64,000 nt of DNA from Scilla litardierei (GCA_030789695.1 JAULAV010002496.1:1-64000), one strand, 5' to 3'; positions 1 through 11,894 are shown, numbered from the stretch's first letter. Numbers and translations are program-made. The notes: a model not told the origin generated them from the letters alone.

Positions 1-413
1 ACCACCTCCGGCCGACGCCTCCTCCACCTCGCCCGAGTCGCCGCCGGCGACCACCTCGCCGGTCGAGCTCCGATAGCTTTATTTCGCCTTTTTCCTCCTC
101 TTTTACGTATTTTTCGACGATCCATGTGTTTAACGAGCCCCAAAACCAAATCAACTTCATTTTCTATCTATTATACCCCTAACCCCCCCATAGATTTTGA
201 ATATTACTCGCTGATATCTTCGTTTGATGTGCAGGGTATATTGGGGAGCTTAGGGGAGCCCAGGGGAGCTTCCGGGGATCGTTTTGGGCTACTTGGAGGC
301 GTCGTCTTCGCACGCTTCCATTACATTGCTCTCGCGGCGTGTCGCGGTATACTCCTTCCTTTATTTTACGCACGCCGCATTTTTATTACTTTTGGTGAGC
401 ACCCGGGGCCCAC

Positions 414-671
414 ATGCCGCCCCAGACACGGCCACGGTCGAGGAGAGCTTCCGCCAAGCGGAAGCGGTGGGATGAGGCCGGCCCCTCCCACAAGGTGGAG
501 GACTCTCCTCCGCCTACACCACCACACCCCGTTCACCCCGCACAGCCTGCAGACCCCGCACACCCCGCACAGCCTGCAGAGCCCATTCACCCCGCACAGC
601 CACTCCCTGCCGGGCCACCACCTCATCCTCCTCTGCCTCAGGATGGAGACGGCGCAGCCCCACCCTCTTAG
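414..671 (+). pseudogene. short proline-rich remnant of retrotransposon second ORF
   Basis: An 85-codon open frame begins MPPQTRPRSRRASAKRKR and runs into a His-Pro-Ala-Gln-Pro repeat encoded by a minisatellite with CACCCCGCACAGCCTGCAGA-like units. The start resembles the basic N-terminus of the second ORF in the related element at 32440 (MVRTRGS...). The conserved Athila core seen there is absent. I infer that the middle was deleted, leaving the N-terminus and a low-complexity tail. It is unlikely to be functional. Confidence 0.4.
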
Positions 672-2606
672 GCACCCTTGATGCCATTGATCTTTTTTGC
701 CGTCGTGCTGCCCGTCTCTGCTGGGTCCTGATGATTTTTGCCCACCCCCTCCCCTCACCGTTTTGGGACCACATTTTGTTCATATATTTCTATATCATTT
801 TTGGGAGAGAGGGAGAGTTTTTGGTGTCACACTTTTATATCTGATTCACTCCTATATCTGCATGCATCATGTCCGCATCATATTTTTCGTTTCATTATTT
901 TATTTTCTTTTTCCTCATGCATGCATCCTCACCTACCCCTCACTTTACACGTCTCTCGGTGTGCCACACTTCGCACGTTGAGGACACTGTGCACTTTAGC
1001 TTGGGGGAGTGAGTTCTCACGTTCTTTTCGATTTACCACCTTTATTTTTAGTTTTTTCACGCCATTTTCCGCATTTGCACTCACTTTCATCACTTTTTCT
1101 TTTTTTACCATGCATCACGTTTTTCTTATTTTCTTTGTGTGCTGCATTGTAAATAGCTTTATTTTCCCTCTTTATCTTTACTTCTTTTTCATCTCATGCT
1201 AGAGATGACTATTCTGTGATGATGATGACGTGGAGTTAGCTTTCTCTATATGCATGCTATACTTGTCATGTCTTAGATTTTATTTCTGATATCATATGCT
1301 GTGATTTGCCTTGCATTTAGAGATAGTAACCCACACTTTTTCCGCATGAAAATGGATGAAATTTTATTATTAGCTGAGTCTGAATATTCATATGTATGCT
1401 ATCGCAGAAAACACACCAAGATTCACGCATTGGATGCTTATATCTGGAGTACCGTTTTCTTTTCCTATATCACTTCTATTTGCATGATTTGTACATTTCA
1501 CTTCAGGATGATTGAATGATGTTAGCTATGATAAATCTGGATTAGTTTAGTTTTTTTGTGATCAAAACCGAGTAGATTAGATTACCCTACTGAAGTTGTC
1601 GTGCACGTCCTATAGAGTGAACTGAGAGACATATTTATTTCTTTCTCCACATATCTTGAACATCAATTCTCTATTTTAAAATCATTAGTGAATCTCCCCT
1701 TAGCGATTCTAATATATGGCATTTCCCCCGTTATTAAAATCCTAGCTCCAAACTTCCCAAAACCAAAAAGAAAAAGAAAAATTCTTGTATATCCTTATTT
1801 CTCTTTGATTTGGGATCATTGTGTATAAATGCTATTTGAAAAAAAAATATAAAAAGAAAAAAAAGAGAAAAAAAAGAAAAGAAAAAGAAAAGAAAAGAGA
1901 AAAGAATCTCAATAAACGATCCCATCTCATGTTTCCTCTCTTTCTTCCCTCTTTTTGTTTTTTTTTATTTTTATTACTTTTGGAGCTTCATAAAAATGGG
2001 GATGTAAATATTGTTTTTTGTGCCACCATGCTTATAGATAAGCTTGGGGGAGGGAATCCAATGATGTGTGAGAGAGTGACTACTTGACGGTGCACGACAA
2101 CCTAGGCTAAGTAATATTCTATACTCGGTGAGATCGTTTTAGCTTCACGAAATCTAGAAATCTATGCCTAGCACTCATTTCATGAAATCCACACTTTTCT
2201 ATTCTTTCTATTCTATTGCGTGATATTCTTATACTCCTCTTAGAAAGCGTTCAATTGAAAAGTGTGTGATCTGCGATATTGTATACCGCTTTAAATGATT
2301 CAGACGATGTTAATTCTAAAATTATTCCGTTTTTCATGCTATATCGATATTCTTGGGTTTTCTATTTCTATTTGCACCATTATACTATAATATCGAAATA
2401 AAAGTCTTTGACATGTGTTTTACGTTCGGTGCATGCTATATGATTAAGCAAAACCCACGTCCTGAGAAAAATGATCTAGCAGCTTCACTCTTCGCTTTTT
2501 TTCTTTCTTCTTCGTTTTTCGTTTTTTTTCGTTTTTCGTCGTTTTCGTTTTCTGAATCCACCGGGTTCGCCTTTTACTTATCTTCCTCGAGGACGAGTAA
2601 GAGGTA

Positions 2607-2620
2607 AGCTTGGGGGATTT
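2607..2620 (+). other. polypurine tract of the first gypsy element
   Basis: AGCTTGGGGGATTT lies directly before the LTR start TGATCACTCC. The same tract precedes the 3' LTR at 55268. Confidence 0.75.
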
Positions 2621-4452
2621 TGATCACTCCATATTTTACACCTTTTTTCTGCATGATTGCATGCCATTTAGATCGCTCAAATCACGCTTTTCGCGATTTA
2701 TCGACAATATTGCGATACTTTTCATGATTTGTTGTTTTTGTCGTATTTCAGGAGATTTGGAGCGATTTGGAGTGATCCCGAGATACACCTACTCCAGAGT
2801 GTCACCGACGACTTCCCCGAGGGGTATTTAGCTATTGGAGAGGAGCGGAAGAAGAAGGAACGTCGTAGGAGCGACGAGGAGGCAAAAACAATCAGAATGG
2901 ACATTTTTGGTGTCTCACTCAGCCGAGTGAAGGAGTCACTCGGCCGACCAGCGAGACCCCGCTCGGCCGACCAGATCGGACACGCTTCAAGTGTGCACTC
3001 GGCCGAGCATCAGAAGCCACATCGGTCGAGTTACGAAACCCCGTCCGCCCGAGTGGCACTCAGACGACGCCCATCAAAAAGAGCCAACTTACTGTTTTTC
3101 GTCTGCCTGAGCATCAGAAGACCCACTCGGCCGAGTGGAAATTGCTGACCGCCCGAGTGAATAGAAGCCATCGGCCGAGTGACGACAACTCACTCGGCCG
3201 AGTGACCCCCGAAGTGAAGACCCCCGAAGACCCGAACTTACTGTAAAATTTCAGGGTTTTTCACTCGGCCGAGAGACATTTGTCACTTGGCCGAGTGCAA
3301 CTATCGCCTGTAGCGGAAAACTCGAAATTAGAGAGGCGCAGTGGCATTTTGGTCACAGTTTTTTGGGCAGTTTTGGGGGGTATTTAACCCCAGTTTTTAA
3401 CCTAGGTTAGAGAGCTTTTTCCCTTGATTTTTGCAGCTTTTTAGATTAAACTTTTTAGCTTTTGATTCTTGTGATTGGAGAGGAGAGAAAAGATTATTTT
3501 TGTTGGATTCTTGGAGAACTATATTGGTTTGTCTCCCTCTTCATTAAAAATCTCATTTTTATTGCTTATTTGAATATTGTGATGAATTCTATTGCTATTT
3601 CAATTGATTATTTTTGCAATTGTGATATGAATTGTGAGTAGTCCTAACGTCTTGGGGCGTGGGGATGAACCCTACGAGCCCAATTTCCGATTTGTGAAGA
3701 TTTGGTAGAACTATTGCTAGAATTGCTATTAGGGTTAGTTTGGGATCGATATACTACGGATAGCTAGGTGTACATATCGATTGGGATTTGCAAGAGATTG
3801 GATCTCAATTCGATAGGAAACCCTAGAAATCCGAATTGGGTTGAAATTGAGTTTCCGTAGTATCGGTTTGCAAGAGATTGGACCGATACTAGGGTTCTCG
3901 GTTGCAATTCCATACCGATACTCATTTGCAAGAGATTGGACGGGTAGGAACTATCCCAACCTAGGTCGTGGCCCGAGTTTGCACGAGAGTGGGCTCGGGA
4001 CGCGATTGAACGGTGATGTTGATCCTAATGCTAGCTTGCCTAGGCTAGGGTTTGCAAGAGATTGGACCCAAACCTAGGATAGCTATAGACCGGCAACAAC
4101 GCGAGAGCGTGAGCTAGGTTTTACATTCAGTTGCAACTAGTTAATCCGAAATTCTACCCTAGCAATTGTGATACCAATGAATCACATTGACGAGATACGG
4201 TGAGTAGCGGGGATTCCCTATTCCCTAGGCGTCTTTATTTGATTTTATATCTCCATACTTTGTCTGACGATTGTGACAGGATCACCAAAAGGTAAATTCC
4301 CTCTTTTCTGTTCCTATAGCCAGGTTGTTCGGAGCAGGCACTGTCATACGTCCTCCCTGTGTTCGATAACCCGCTCGCCGCTACACCGTGCGCTTGCGGT
4401 AAAAGTACACGGTCGCTCTTTTGGGTGTACGCCCGGAAGCGATCAACTGACA
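2621..4452 (+). repeat. 3' LTR of first Athila-like gypsy element
   Basis: The LTR starts TGATCACTCCATATTTTACA right after the polypurine tract and is about 1.83 kb long. Its U3 (about 2920-3300) holds many copies of the palindrome CACTCGGCCGAGTG (perfect at 3191-3204). A TATA-like TATTTAA lies at 3381-3387. Downstream, TTTGCAAGAGATTGGA-like units recur at about 3787, 3867, 3928 and 4049, with a variant at about 3976. The right end is set at ...CAACTGACA because sequence homologous to another LTR family begins at 4453. No second LTR is in the window, so the exact end and target duplication cannot be checked. Confidence 0.75.
2920..3300. repeat. U3 array of CACTCGGCCGAGTG palindromes
   Basis: About ten full or partial copies of ACTCGGCCGAGT lie within roughly 380 bp, ending about 80 bp before the TATA-like box. 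The unit is self-complementary. Its role is unknown; the position suggests a U3 promoter or enhancer element. Confidence 0.8.
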
Positions 4453-4856
4453 AAAACTAGTCGGTCCAAGAAGCTTTGCCGACCGACTAAATCACCATCT
4501 AGTCGGTCAGTTCTTCTTCTTGAACCAACTAACATGCACAAGAAGTCGCGAATCGAAGCGCGAAGCTTCGGAGTATGGACTTCTCCTAAGATCCTAGAGC
4601 TAAGATAGGAGCGTTATGAAGATTTAAACCGTAAGACCTACTCAAGGCTTAACATTCTATGAAAGAAGCTTAAAGACTATAAATAAAACTTGACGATACC
4701 GTCTTCAATAGCTTCAATCGAATCTTCATGACTTCTAAATTGGTCCATAAGCTTCAACGAAGCTTTAGGCATACGATCACATGCTTTGAGAAGTCTTGAG
4801 ACGTCGTAATTGATATTCATATGAATTTGGCGACGATCTCCATAACTGCGCTCACA
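4453..4856 (-). repeat. fragment of the TAGTCGGTC LTR family, reverse orientation
   Basis: The reverse complement matches about 22590-22760 in order: a 'CTTAGGA' stretch, the 'GGAGCTTCGCGCT' box, 'TTGTGCACGTTAG', then GACCGACTAG...CTAGTCGGTC motifs. The upstream gypsy LTR abuts the first motif, so that element appears to have inserted into this LTR. The part past about 4620 has no clear counterpart at 22450 and may be the far side of the LTR or internal sequence. Confidence 0.6.
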
Positions 4857-4858
4857 AA

Positions 4859-5512
4859 GTGTTAGTTCACGATATATTTATGTTTGTTCATCATCCAAAA
4901 CCAAAATCGGGGAGTCCAATATCCAACATTCCGGGACAACAATTCCAATTCAAAGATGCTTGGAATGGAGTAAGGCATCAAGGTACTAAATTCTGCTACT
5001 CTTCAATAGTTTGGCACAAGAAACACATACCAAAATTCTCCATTACGCTTCTTAGAGCTTTCAAGGATAAACTATTGACCAAAGAACACTTGATCAAGTG
5101 GTATGCTACCGCCCAAACACACTGTGTGATGTGCACTGAGGATATTGTTGAGACTTCCGGCCATCTCTTTTTTGAATGTGCGTACTCCTCTTATATTTTG
5201 AAGCGGAGCCTCCTGAAGTTGGGGATCTCCATCCCTCTCACCCCAGATCTTCACGCGATGGGGGATTACTTCATTGCTCATTTTGTCAAGAAAACATCCG
5301 TGTGCCACCTTGCTAATACTGTGCTTGCGGCCGTTGTATGGCACATCTGGAGGGAGCAAAATAGGCGTATATTTGAGAACTCTTCACTACCCAAGATCCG
5401 ATTGTTTGATGCCATTGCTACTGACATTTGCCATGCGCTGGGAAGCCTTGAAGCAAAAAACCTGACAGAGAGCTTAATACTGTACAATTGGGATCTTAAA
5501 GGTTGTGGATGA
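4859..5512 (+). pseudogene. LINE (L1-type) ORF2 C-terminal fragment with zf-RVT domain
   Basis: This is an open frame of 217 codons matching the C-terminal region of plant L1 ORF2 proteins, after the reverse transcriptase. The zf-RVT-type pattern is visible: an early W..VWHKKHIPKFS segment, LLTKEHLIKWY, then HCVMC...ETSGHLFFEC with the C-x2-C...H-x3-C spacing, followed by VVWHIWREQNRRIFEN and a short tail. The endonuclease and RT domains are missing, so this is a typical 5'-truncated LINE copy. No clear poly(A) tail or target duplication was found after the stop. The frame is uninterrupted, which suggests a fairly young insertion. Confidence 0.8.
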
Positions 5513-5758
5513 TAGGTTTCATGTTATTGATTGGTGCAGCTCGGTGGTCTGCTAAGATCCGGGCTGTTGTGACTTTTTAAGCCCGGCTTTTGTAACTATT
5601 TTACCGGTTTTGGTGTAATCTGAGGTCCGGGCGCAGGGTGCGGATATTTTAGTGATGTGTGAAGACGCTTGTGTCCGCTCCACATCCTAATGCATCTAAA
5701 CCCCAACCCCCACATATGTATACTTTTAGCCATGTTTATAGAATATTTTAACCTTCCA
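5513..5758 (+). other. probable LINE 3' untranslated region
   Basis: Non-coding sequence after the LINE stop, containing a repeated 'GGTCCGGGCG'/'GATCCGGGCT' theme. The 3' boundary is not defined. Confidence 0.35.
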
Positions 5759-6178
5759 ATATATATATATATATATATATATTATTTTATATATATATAT
5801 ATATATAGTGATCTTCGGGTGCGAAAAAACCCGTGCGAAAGCGGTGCGAAATCATTTTTTTTATTTTTTTGAAATTTTTTTTTCAAATTTTTTTTTGATG
5901 TTTAATCCATACAATTATATATCCCAGGAAAAATAATGGGTGAACCCATTGGGGATTAGAGCACCCATCTACCCGTTATAAATTTAACGGTCTCAAAACG
6001 TTCGAATTTGATGAAATGCCTTGATCGAAAACCAAATGACATTATTTCTCAAGCATTATTTTTTGAGGGGGGTATAACAACATATAACGAGGGTGGCAAA
6101 AAGAATTTTTGAAAAAAAATTTCAAAAAAAGATAAAAACATTTTCGCACCGTGCAAAATGTTCTCATTTGAAAATTTT

Positions 6179-6230
<52 letters not shown>
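5759..6230. repeat. AT microsatellites flanking a small MITE-like element (about 5813-6180)
   Basis: (AT)n tracts lie at 5759-5812 and 6181-6230. Between them is a segment of about 370 bp whose two ends carry GGTGCGAAA in opposite orientations (about 5851 and, inverted, about 6144-6152), with a poly-T rich interior on one side and poly-A on the other. It has no coding capacity. The inverted subterminal motifs and TA-rich flanks suggest a MITE, but the family is not recognised. Confidence 0.45.
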
Positions 6231-6231
<1 letters not shown>

Positions 6232-6261
6232 TAGTCACGTACCCGTGCCCGTAGGGCACGG
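6231..6261 (-). other. Helitron 3' terminus: CTAG end and hairpin
   Basis: CTAG occupies 6231-6234 and the stem arms are 6243-6250 and 6254-6261 around loop GTA. This is the termination signal expected for rolling-circle transposition. Confidence 0.85.
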
Positions 6262-6264
6262 TTC

Positions 6265-6830
6265 AATTTAGATATTTCCCCCTCAAAATCTTAGTTCCCC
6301 AGAAAATGTGGGCACGATTCATTTTAGAAATGCCCCCCCTCAAAATCTTAGTTCCCCTGAAAATGTGGACATAATTCATTTTAGAAATTCCCCCCTCAAA
6401 ATCTCCGAAAATTTAGCTCATCTCAAGGAATTTTGTTCCCCAAAAAATCTTAGTTTCTCCCAAAATTTAGTGCACTCCAAATTTAGTTCCGCTCCAAAAT
6501 TTTAGAGTTTTTCCAGCTAAATTTTCACTTTTCAAAAATATTAGTTTCTTCCAAAATTTAGTTTCCAAAGAGAATTTAGTGCACTCCAAAGAGAATTTAG
6601 TTTCCAAAATTTAGTTTCCAAATTTTAGTTTCCTTAAAAGTTCCATCCAAAAATTTGATTACCTCCAGATTTAGTTCCCCTTAAAATTTTAGATTTTAGT
6701 TTCCCCAAAAATTTATTTCCACCCATATTTTATGTTTTAATTACCCCGAAAAGTTTAGCTCCTCCCCAAAATGTAATTCCCCATAATTTAATTCCCACAA
6801 AATGTAAAATTTCAGTTCACTGAATTTTTT
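6265..6830. repeat. array of CCCCAAAATTTAGTTCC-like units, block 1
   Basis: Many imperfect copies of AAAATTTAGTTCCCC and close variants follow each other with irregular spacing. A second block lies at about 7757-8110. There is no open reading frame of note. The array sits in the 3' third of the Helitron. Confidence 0.7.
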
Positions 6831-7756
6831 TAGTTCTATGTATTCTATCTTCGCATTTCCTGGCATCGAGCAAGGAGTTAAGATCAGTGCATGATGCATG
6901 AATGCAACAGATATACATGTTGTTGGCAAAGCAAAAATATTCCATAAGATCTCCCGCTGCTTATATTGAGCTTATTATGTGTTAACACATGTTGCTAGCA
7001 TGTTAGTCAAGGCAGGAAAAGCAAAGTGGTGTAAATTATTTTACCTAAGAGCAGTTTTTATGCCCAATGCTTTGTTACGTAATTTTAATATGAATATCAA
7101 TAGATAGATAAATTGAACCTAGAAATAATAGATTCAATCTGAGTTAAATTCAACCTGCATATATTTGAATCTTGTTATATGTGTGAAAAATGAATTTAGA
7201 AATACATATAGGGAAATTATGTGTGAAATACATATAGAGAAATTAGAAATCTGATGATACATCAGGGAAATTGAACAATTCCCTCCAACATCATGGAAAT
7301 TTAACATCAGGATTCAAAATGATGATGATGATGGATGTTTCTTTGCGTGGAGGGCCCTCATAACACCCCTCGACTATTCAAAATGATGATACATAAGGAT
7401 CAGGATTCAAAATGAGAAATGGTTTTGTGTATCCTGAGTTTTCCCTATATCTAATTTCCCTATATGTAGTTCACGCATACATCAGGGAAATTGAACATAT
7501 AATCACATATCCTGAGTTTTCCCTATATGTATTTCACAAAAACATCACATATTCATATTTCACACAAAAACATGCAGGTTCAATTTAACATCAGGATATA
7601 ACAATCACATCATGATTCAAATTTGAAATCAATTTGGAACCCAATGAGTTCAAGATCATATCCTGTTATTTGATATTCATATTCATATTCATATTTCACA
7701 CAAAAGCATTCAGGTTCAATTTAACATCATGATATAACAATTACATAGGATTCAAA
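6831..7756. other. Helitron interior, AT-rich, with short direct repeats
   Basis: No coding sequence recognised. CAGGTTCAATTTAACATCA followed by GATATAACAAT recurs at about 7575 and 7710, and CCTGAGTTTTCCCTATAT recurs at about 7432 and 7509. Confidence 0.5.
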
Positions 7757-8110
7757 TATCCCCCCTCAAAATCTTGGATCCCCTAATTGTATTTGGTTCA
7801 CCTAAAAATTTTAGTTTCCCAAAATTTAGTTCCTCAAAAATTTTCCAAATAATTTAGTTCCCCCTAAAATTTAGCTCATCCAAGAGAATTTAGTTCCTCC
7901 CAAAAATTTTAATTCCTCCCAAAATTTAGAACCCTCCAGATTTAGTTTCACTCCAAAATTTTCGGGGTTTTCCAGCTAAATTTTCACTTTCCAAAAATTT
8001 TAGTTCCCCCAAAATTTAGTTACCCAGAGAATTTAGTTCCCCTCAAAAATTTTAATTCAACCAAAAAATTAATTCCATCCAGATTTAGTCTCGACAAAAG
8101 TTCCATCCAG
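7757..8110. repeat. array of AAAATTTAGTTCCCC-like units, block 2
   Basis: Same unit type as block 1, separated from it by about 0.9 kb of unrelated sequence. Confidence 0.65.
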
Positions 8111-9340
8111 ATTTAGCTCGCGCCAAAATGCTCATGTTTTTTATATTTATTTTGTTTGCTTTCAAAAAATTTCGAAATTCTTCAAATATGTTTAAATCAA
8201 TTTGTTTTCAAAAAAATATAATCAAAGTTGGCTAAAGTGTTTTAATTTTAAATTCAGTTCAAGCAAGTCTAAGTTGGGATTACATGATTTGGGTGCACTG
8301 GTGGCCAGAAATATTGTTCATACACATTTGCTATTATAGTTACAAACATATGATAAGCAATTATGTGCAACATGCTAAACAAATTCAGTTATATGTAGCA
8401 GTGCAGGGTTGCTAGGGAAAAAGAGTTTAAAATTTTCTGATATATAAGCACCATTCCAATATTTTCTTGTAGAATCAGTATAAAAGTGCATGCAAGACAT
8501 GACAAAAGTAATGTTCAATTTATAATTTTCAGTAAGCGCATCCTTAATTATGTGATTACAGCAAGATTCAAAATCTTGCTTTTGGTCTTAATTTAAGATG
8601 TTGTTTATAGTATCAAAACTGATTGTTAGTGTCAGTATCATGAGTCAATTTTTTAAACTTTAATTTTGACAGTTAATTGAGACTTTACAATCCTCATATG
8701 AATTAATTTAGAATTTCAAATTTTGGAATGTGCCACGGGCTGAAATTATTTTCAGTTATTCTTGCAGGCGTAATGGATATATACTACATCCACCACAATG
8801 GAATGGGCCACGACTGAAATTATGCAGAGTATGCTTGCTTCAGAATTTCAATGGCCGAGAATGTCAGAATGTATCGAAATGTCAATGGCCAAGAGGACGG
8901 CAAAATACATGCTTGCTTTGCCGCTGCATTCTTCTGATTGGAAACTGCCAGCTGATCAGGAGCATCTTGATTGCATAGTTTGGAGTCGTTCTGAATAAAG
9001 CCAAGCTGCTTTTTGCAATACCGACACCAAGACTGCCCACACCTGAGCAATATGCATAGATAACATTTTCAAATATGCTGAAAAAGAGCATATCCCATAT
9101 TTATTGTTCTACTGTATGTATGAATTTTATCTGTTGTAAAGTCCTCTACTGAACAATGTATGATCAATAACACTTGCCTGGTAGTTGTAATTTTGCTTTG
9201 CTGCCTGGTAGTTGTTGTAATTCTACTGGACAATGTATGATCATCAACACCAAAAAAATTACCCATATAAAACAACAAATTCCCCGAGAAATTAGAACAC
9301 CCAACTCGTTTTACTCGGTCATTTCTTATCATATCATCAT
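8111..9340. other. Helitron interior, no assignable gene
   Basis: An open stretch at 8798-8998 on the + strand (66 codons) has coding-like composition, but I do not recognise it, and it is opposite in orientation to the identified captured fragments. A short duplication, CTGGTAGTTGTAATT / CTGGTAGTTGTTGTAATT, lies at about 9178-9225. Confidence 0.3.
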
Positions 9341-9354
9341 CATCCATATCATAG

Positions 9355-9470
9355 CTACTATTTACATCCCAAAAACCCTAGAATGAAGAGAAAAGCAATA
9401 CAAAATTTTTTTAGTAAAAAAGTTGGATCCTTAAAACTCCTGAAACCGCGATCCAAGCTCATATAATGTC
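9355..9470 (-). repeat. partial second copy of H2A.X 3' end and UTR
   Basis: This stretch repeats the sequence at about 9490-9590: the terminal codons (ending FQEF-stop), then an A/T-rich UTR with the CTTCATTCT box. It is a tandem duplicate of the captured histone 3' end. The duplicate keeps the QEF ending that the main copy has changed to QQF. Confidence 0.6.
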
Positions 9471-9565
9471 ATCATCTACCACAACATAACTAATATTTAC
9501 ATTCCAAAAAAACACAGAATGAAGAGAACATCAATACAAAATTTTTTTATAAAAAATATGGATCT

Positions 9566-10020
9566 TTAAAACTGTTGAGACGCCGATCCAATATCACCAG
9601 CATTCCCCTTCCTATGATTTTTAGGTAGCAGCACCTGATGAATGTTTGATAGCACTCTGCTATTAGATATCATGACCCCAAACAGTAACTTAACGACCTC
9701 CTCCTCATTCCTCACCACCAGTTGAATGTGTCTCGAGATAATCCTTGTCTTCTTGTTGTCACTTATCGTATTTCTAGCCAACTTCAAAACCTAATATATG
9801 AAACACAACAAATTCAAATTTTGATTCAGACCCCGTTCAAGAAAAGCACATAACCCCAACAATCGATGAAAAGATAAAATTTTGATTGAAAAAGGTTGGA
9901 TTTGTTAAACATACCTCAGCGGCGAGGTACTCGAGGACGTCGGAGATGTACATAGGGGCATCGGAGCCGTATGATATGGTTGCAGGCTTAATGTGAAGAA
10001 ACTCATCCACAAAACTGAAG
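9566..10020 (-). pseudogene. captured histone H2A.X gene fragment, two exons and one intron
   Basis: The last exon (9566-9790) translates to a diverged H2A C-terminal half: [41 protein letters not shown], then [14 protein letters not shown]. The ending corresponds to the SQEF phosphorylation motif of H2A.X with Glu changed to Gln. The upstream exon ends DVLEYLAAE at 9915. Between them is a 124-bp intron (9791-9914) with GT and AG borders, at the conserved EYLAAE/VLEL position of plant H2A genes. The N-terminal part is degraded (GSDAPMYISD where GSGAPVYLAA is usual) and the tail start is missing. The retained intron shows capture of genomic DNA rather than cDNA. It cannot make a working histone. 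Confidence 0.85.
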
Positions 10021-10810
10021 GCAGACTTTCCTTTTCTTCTTTCTTTCTTATTTTTGCCCCGTATTTTTTGATTGTTATTACCCGTACAAATTTGGATATG
10101 TAGTTCTCTTGATTTTCCAATTTTGAGATTGTGATTAAGTTGATTTTTTGAGATATCTGCAAAGGGATATTTATGGTAGGATAATGTGCAAAAAATCCTC
10201 AGCCTGGTTGGCAAAGGATCAAACAATATATTATGACTTTATAGTTGTTTTCTATTAATTTTAGTTTTTAATACTTCTTGACAATGTTTGAATTTATAGA
10301 CTTTGCTTTGAATGTAGGATCCTAAAGTTTAGATGATCAATATCTCATCAAATTGAAACAATTTCTTTTAATATCACAACTCTTTGTTACGCTATAGAAA
10401 TTTATAGTTCATATATACTCTTTTTGTTTCCTTGTTCTTTCTCCTTGTTCTGTCTAAAAACTTGAGGTACCATCTCAATGTATATAGCATTTTATTCCCT
10501 CTCAAAAGTTACTGTTTCTCTCCATATACTCTAACCAAAAAGAAGATTTTACATGAAAAAAGCCATACATATAGCAGATTACACCTTTTTCTCAGCACCG
10601 AATAGTAATAATCTCCAAAAAAAGAGGGAATAATATCATTTTCTCCACAATTATGATTGCATTTTCTCCTAAAAATCCTCACACCGCTACACATATCTGA
10701 TATATTAAGCAATGGTTCAAATTTCTGTTTGTTTTTAACATAAATTTCCTAATAAGGTTTTGAGATCAAAGTAAGCTGAATTATTGAATAAAGAGAGGGA
10801 TTAATATTGG
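10021..10810. other. Helitron interior, no assignable gene
   Basis: AT-rich sequence with no recognised coding segment. The part adjoining the H2A.X exon may be degraded upstream histone gene sequence. Confidence 0.3.
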
Positions 10811-10814
10811 AGAC

Positions 10815-10905
10815 CTTGGAGTATCTGAAATCACAAATTTTGAGTCTCGGCGCTGGGCTCCCATCCAGTAACGTGTTCTCCAGCTTCAAATCTCGATGGC
10901 ATATT
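10815..10905 (-). pseudogene. captured SnRK2-type protein kinase exon fragment
   Basis: The minus strand reads [18 protein letters not shown] followed by [14 protein letters not shown]. This is the catalytic loop and magnesium-binding region of plant SnRK2 kinases (HRDLKLEN, then CDFGYSK). The DFG glycine is replaced by Arg, which would abolish activity. Sequence on either side quickly loses similarity, so only about 30 residues of one exon remain. SnRK2 kinases act in abscisic acid and osmotic stress signalling; that role is family knowledge and this copy is dead. Confidence 0.8.
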
Positions 10906-11880
10906 TGGTACTTATGGGACCCAGAGAGCTTTTGCCAGGAGATAGGTGATAAAAATAAAACAGAGCCAGAGAGGATTCCTGCAAGACAATAAGATCATTG
11001 AGGTGTGTCAAGATGCCAGAAACCCCTGCCATTTGCCATACATTTCGATGCCTCAAAATAGGGTACCTGAGAAGAGTCATGAATTCGTTGAATCCCAAGA
11101 CCAGAATGGCAGCGATCGCCCATGGAGGGGGTAACCAATTTTTATTCCGCTTGTTTGCTTCCTGGAAGATAAAAGTTCCGTTACATAAAAATAATCTAAA
11201 GATACGTAGTCACAAATGTATGAATATTTGAGAATAATGGGGTATCAGATGATCCTTCTCATATACTATGAGTGTCACATTCTCATCCACTATTTCAGGG
11301 GGTCACATGTGCCGTATTTGGTTTTCGTCTCTCATAACTTTTGTGAATGATAATGTGTCACATAATCATATATTTAGAGAGAGATCTCGTATGTCATATG
11401 ACACCTTATTATTATTTATGAATGCTAAATATTGGCAATAAAAAAAGCCTGAGAGTTCTTTATAGACTTTCTTGGGCTTGGGGTAGATAGGTTATTTGCT
11501 GAGAAACAATGAAGTATGCAATGAAAGAAAAGATTAGGGGCGGTGCCTATGCAGAAAGGGCCTGAGTAACAGCGTACTCAGTTTCGGAACTGAATTGCCT
11601 CCAAAAAGACTTGCAATGGACAGGTGTAATTAGAGTCTTCTCAGGAGGAATCTAGCGGAAAGATGAACGAACCATTAGGATCATATAGTAATAGGCAATT
11701 ACAAAATAAATTACACATCATGCTGATGTATCCTTTTAGTATTCATAATGAACCATACATTAAACAAAAAACTTCAACAGAACATATCCAGGTGATGTTG
11801 ACCAACTTAAAAGTCATTTTTAAGTTTCTTCGACACCAAGACATTTCCTAATGAATAAACTGGGTGTTTTCATAATGAAA
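10906..11880. other. Helitron interior, no assignable gene
   Basis: Open stretches on both strands here are short and unmatched. The part next to the SnRK2 fragment may be decayed flanking exon or intron. Confidence 0.3.
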
Positions 11881-11894
11881 ATGTCATTAAATTA

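Larger units (their letters stand above)
1..2620 (+). mobile_element. Athila-like gypsy element, 3' internal region (5' part outside window)
   Basis: This is the internal 3' portion of a Ty3/gypsy element whose beginning lies left of the window. Its tail closely resembles the tail of the element at 26569-57002: a TTGAGGACACTGTGC motif (979-993), repeated AGCTTGGGGGA tracts (998, 2041, 2607), an A/G-rich stretch (about 1838-1905), and a block ending in CTCGAGGACGAGTAAGAGG just before the 3' LTR. No RT, RNase H or integrase is visible. Apart from the short proline-rich ORF at 414-671 it is non-coding, pyrimidine-rich sequence. Confidence 0.8.

Noticed and set aside
5669..5872. Frame rich in Ile/Tyr
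   Set aside because: Encoded by the AT microsatellite.
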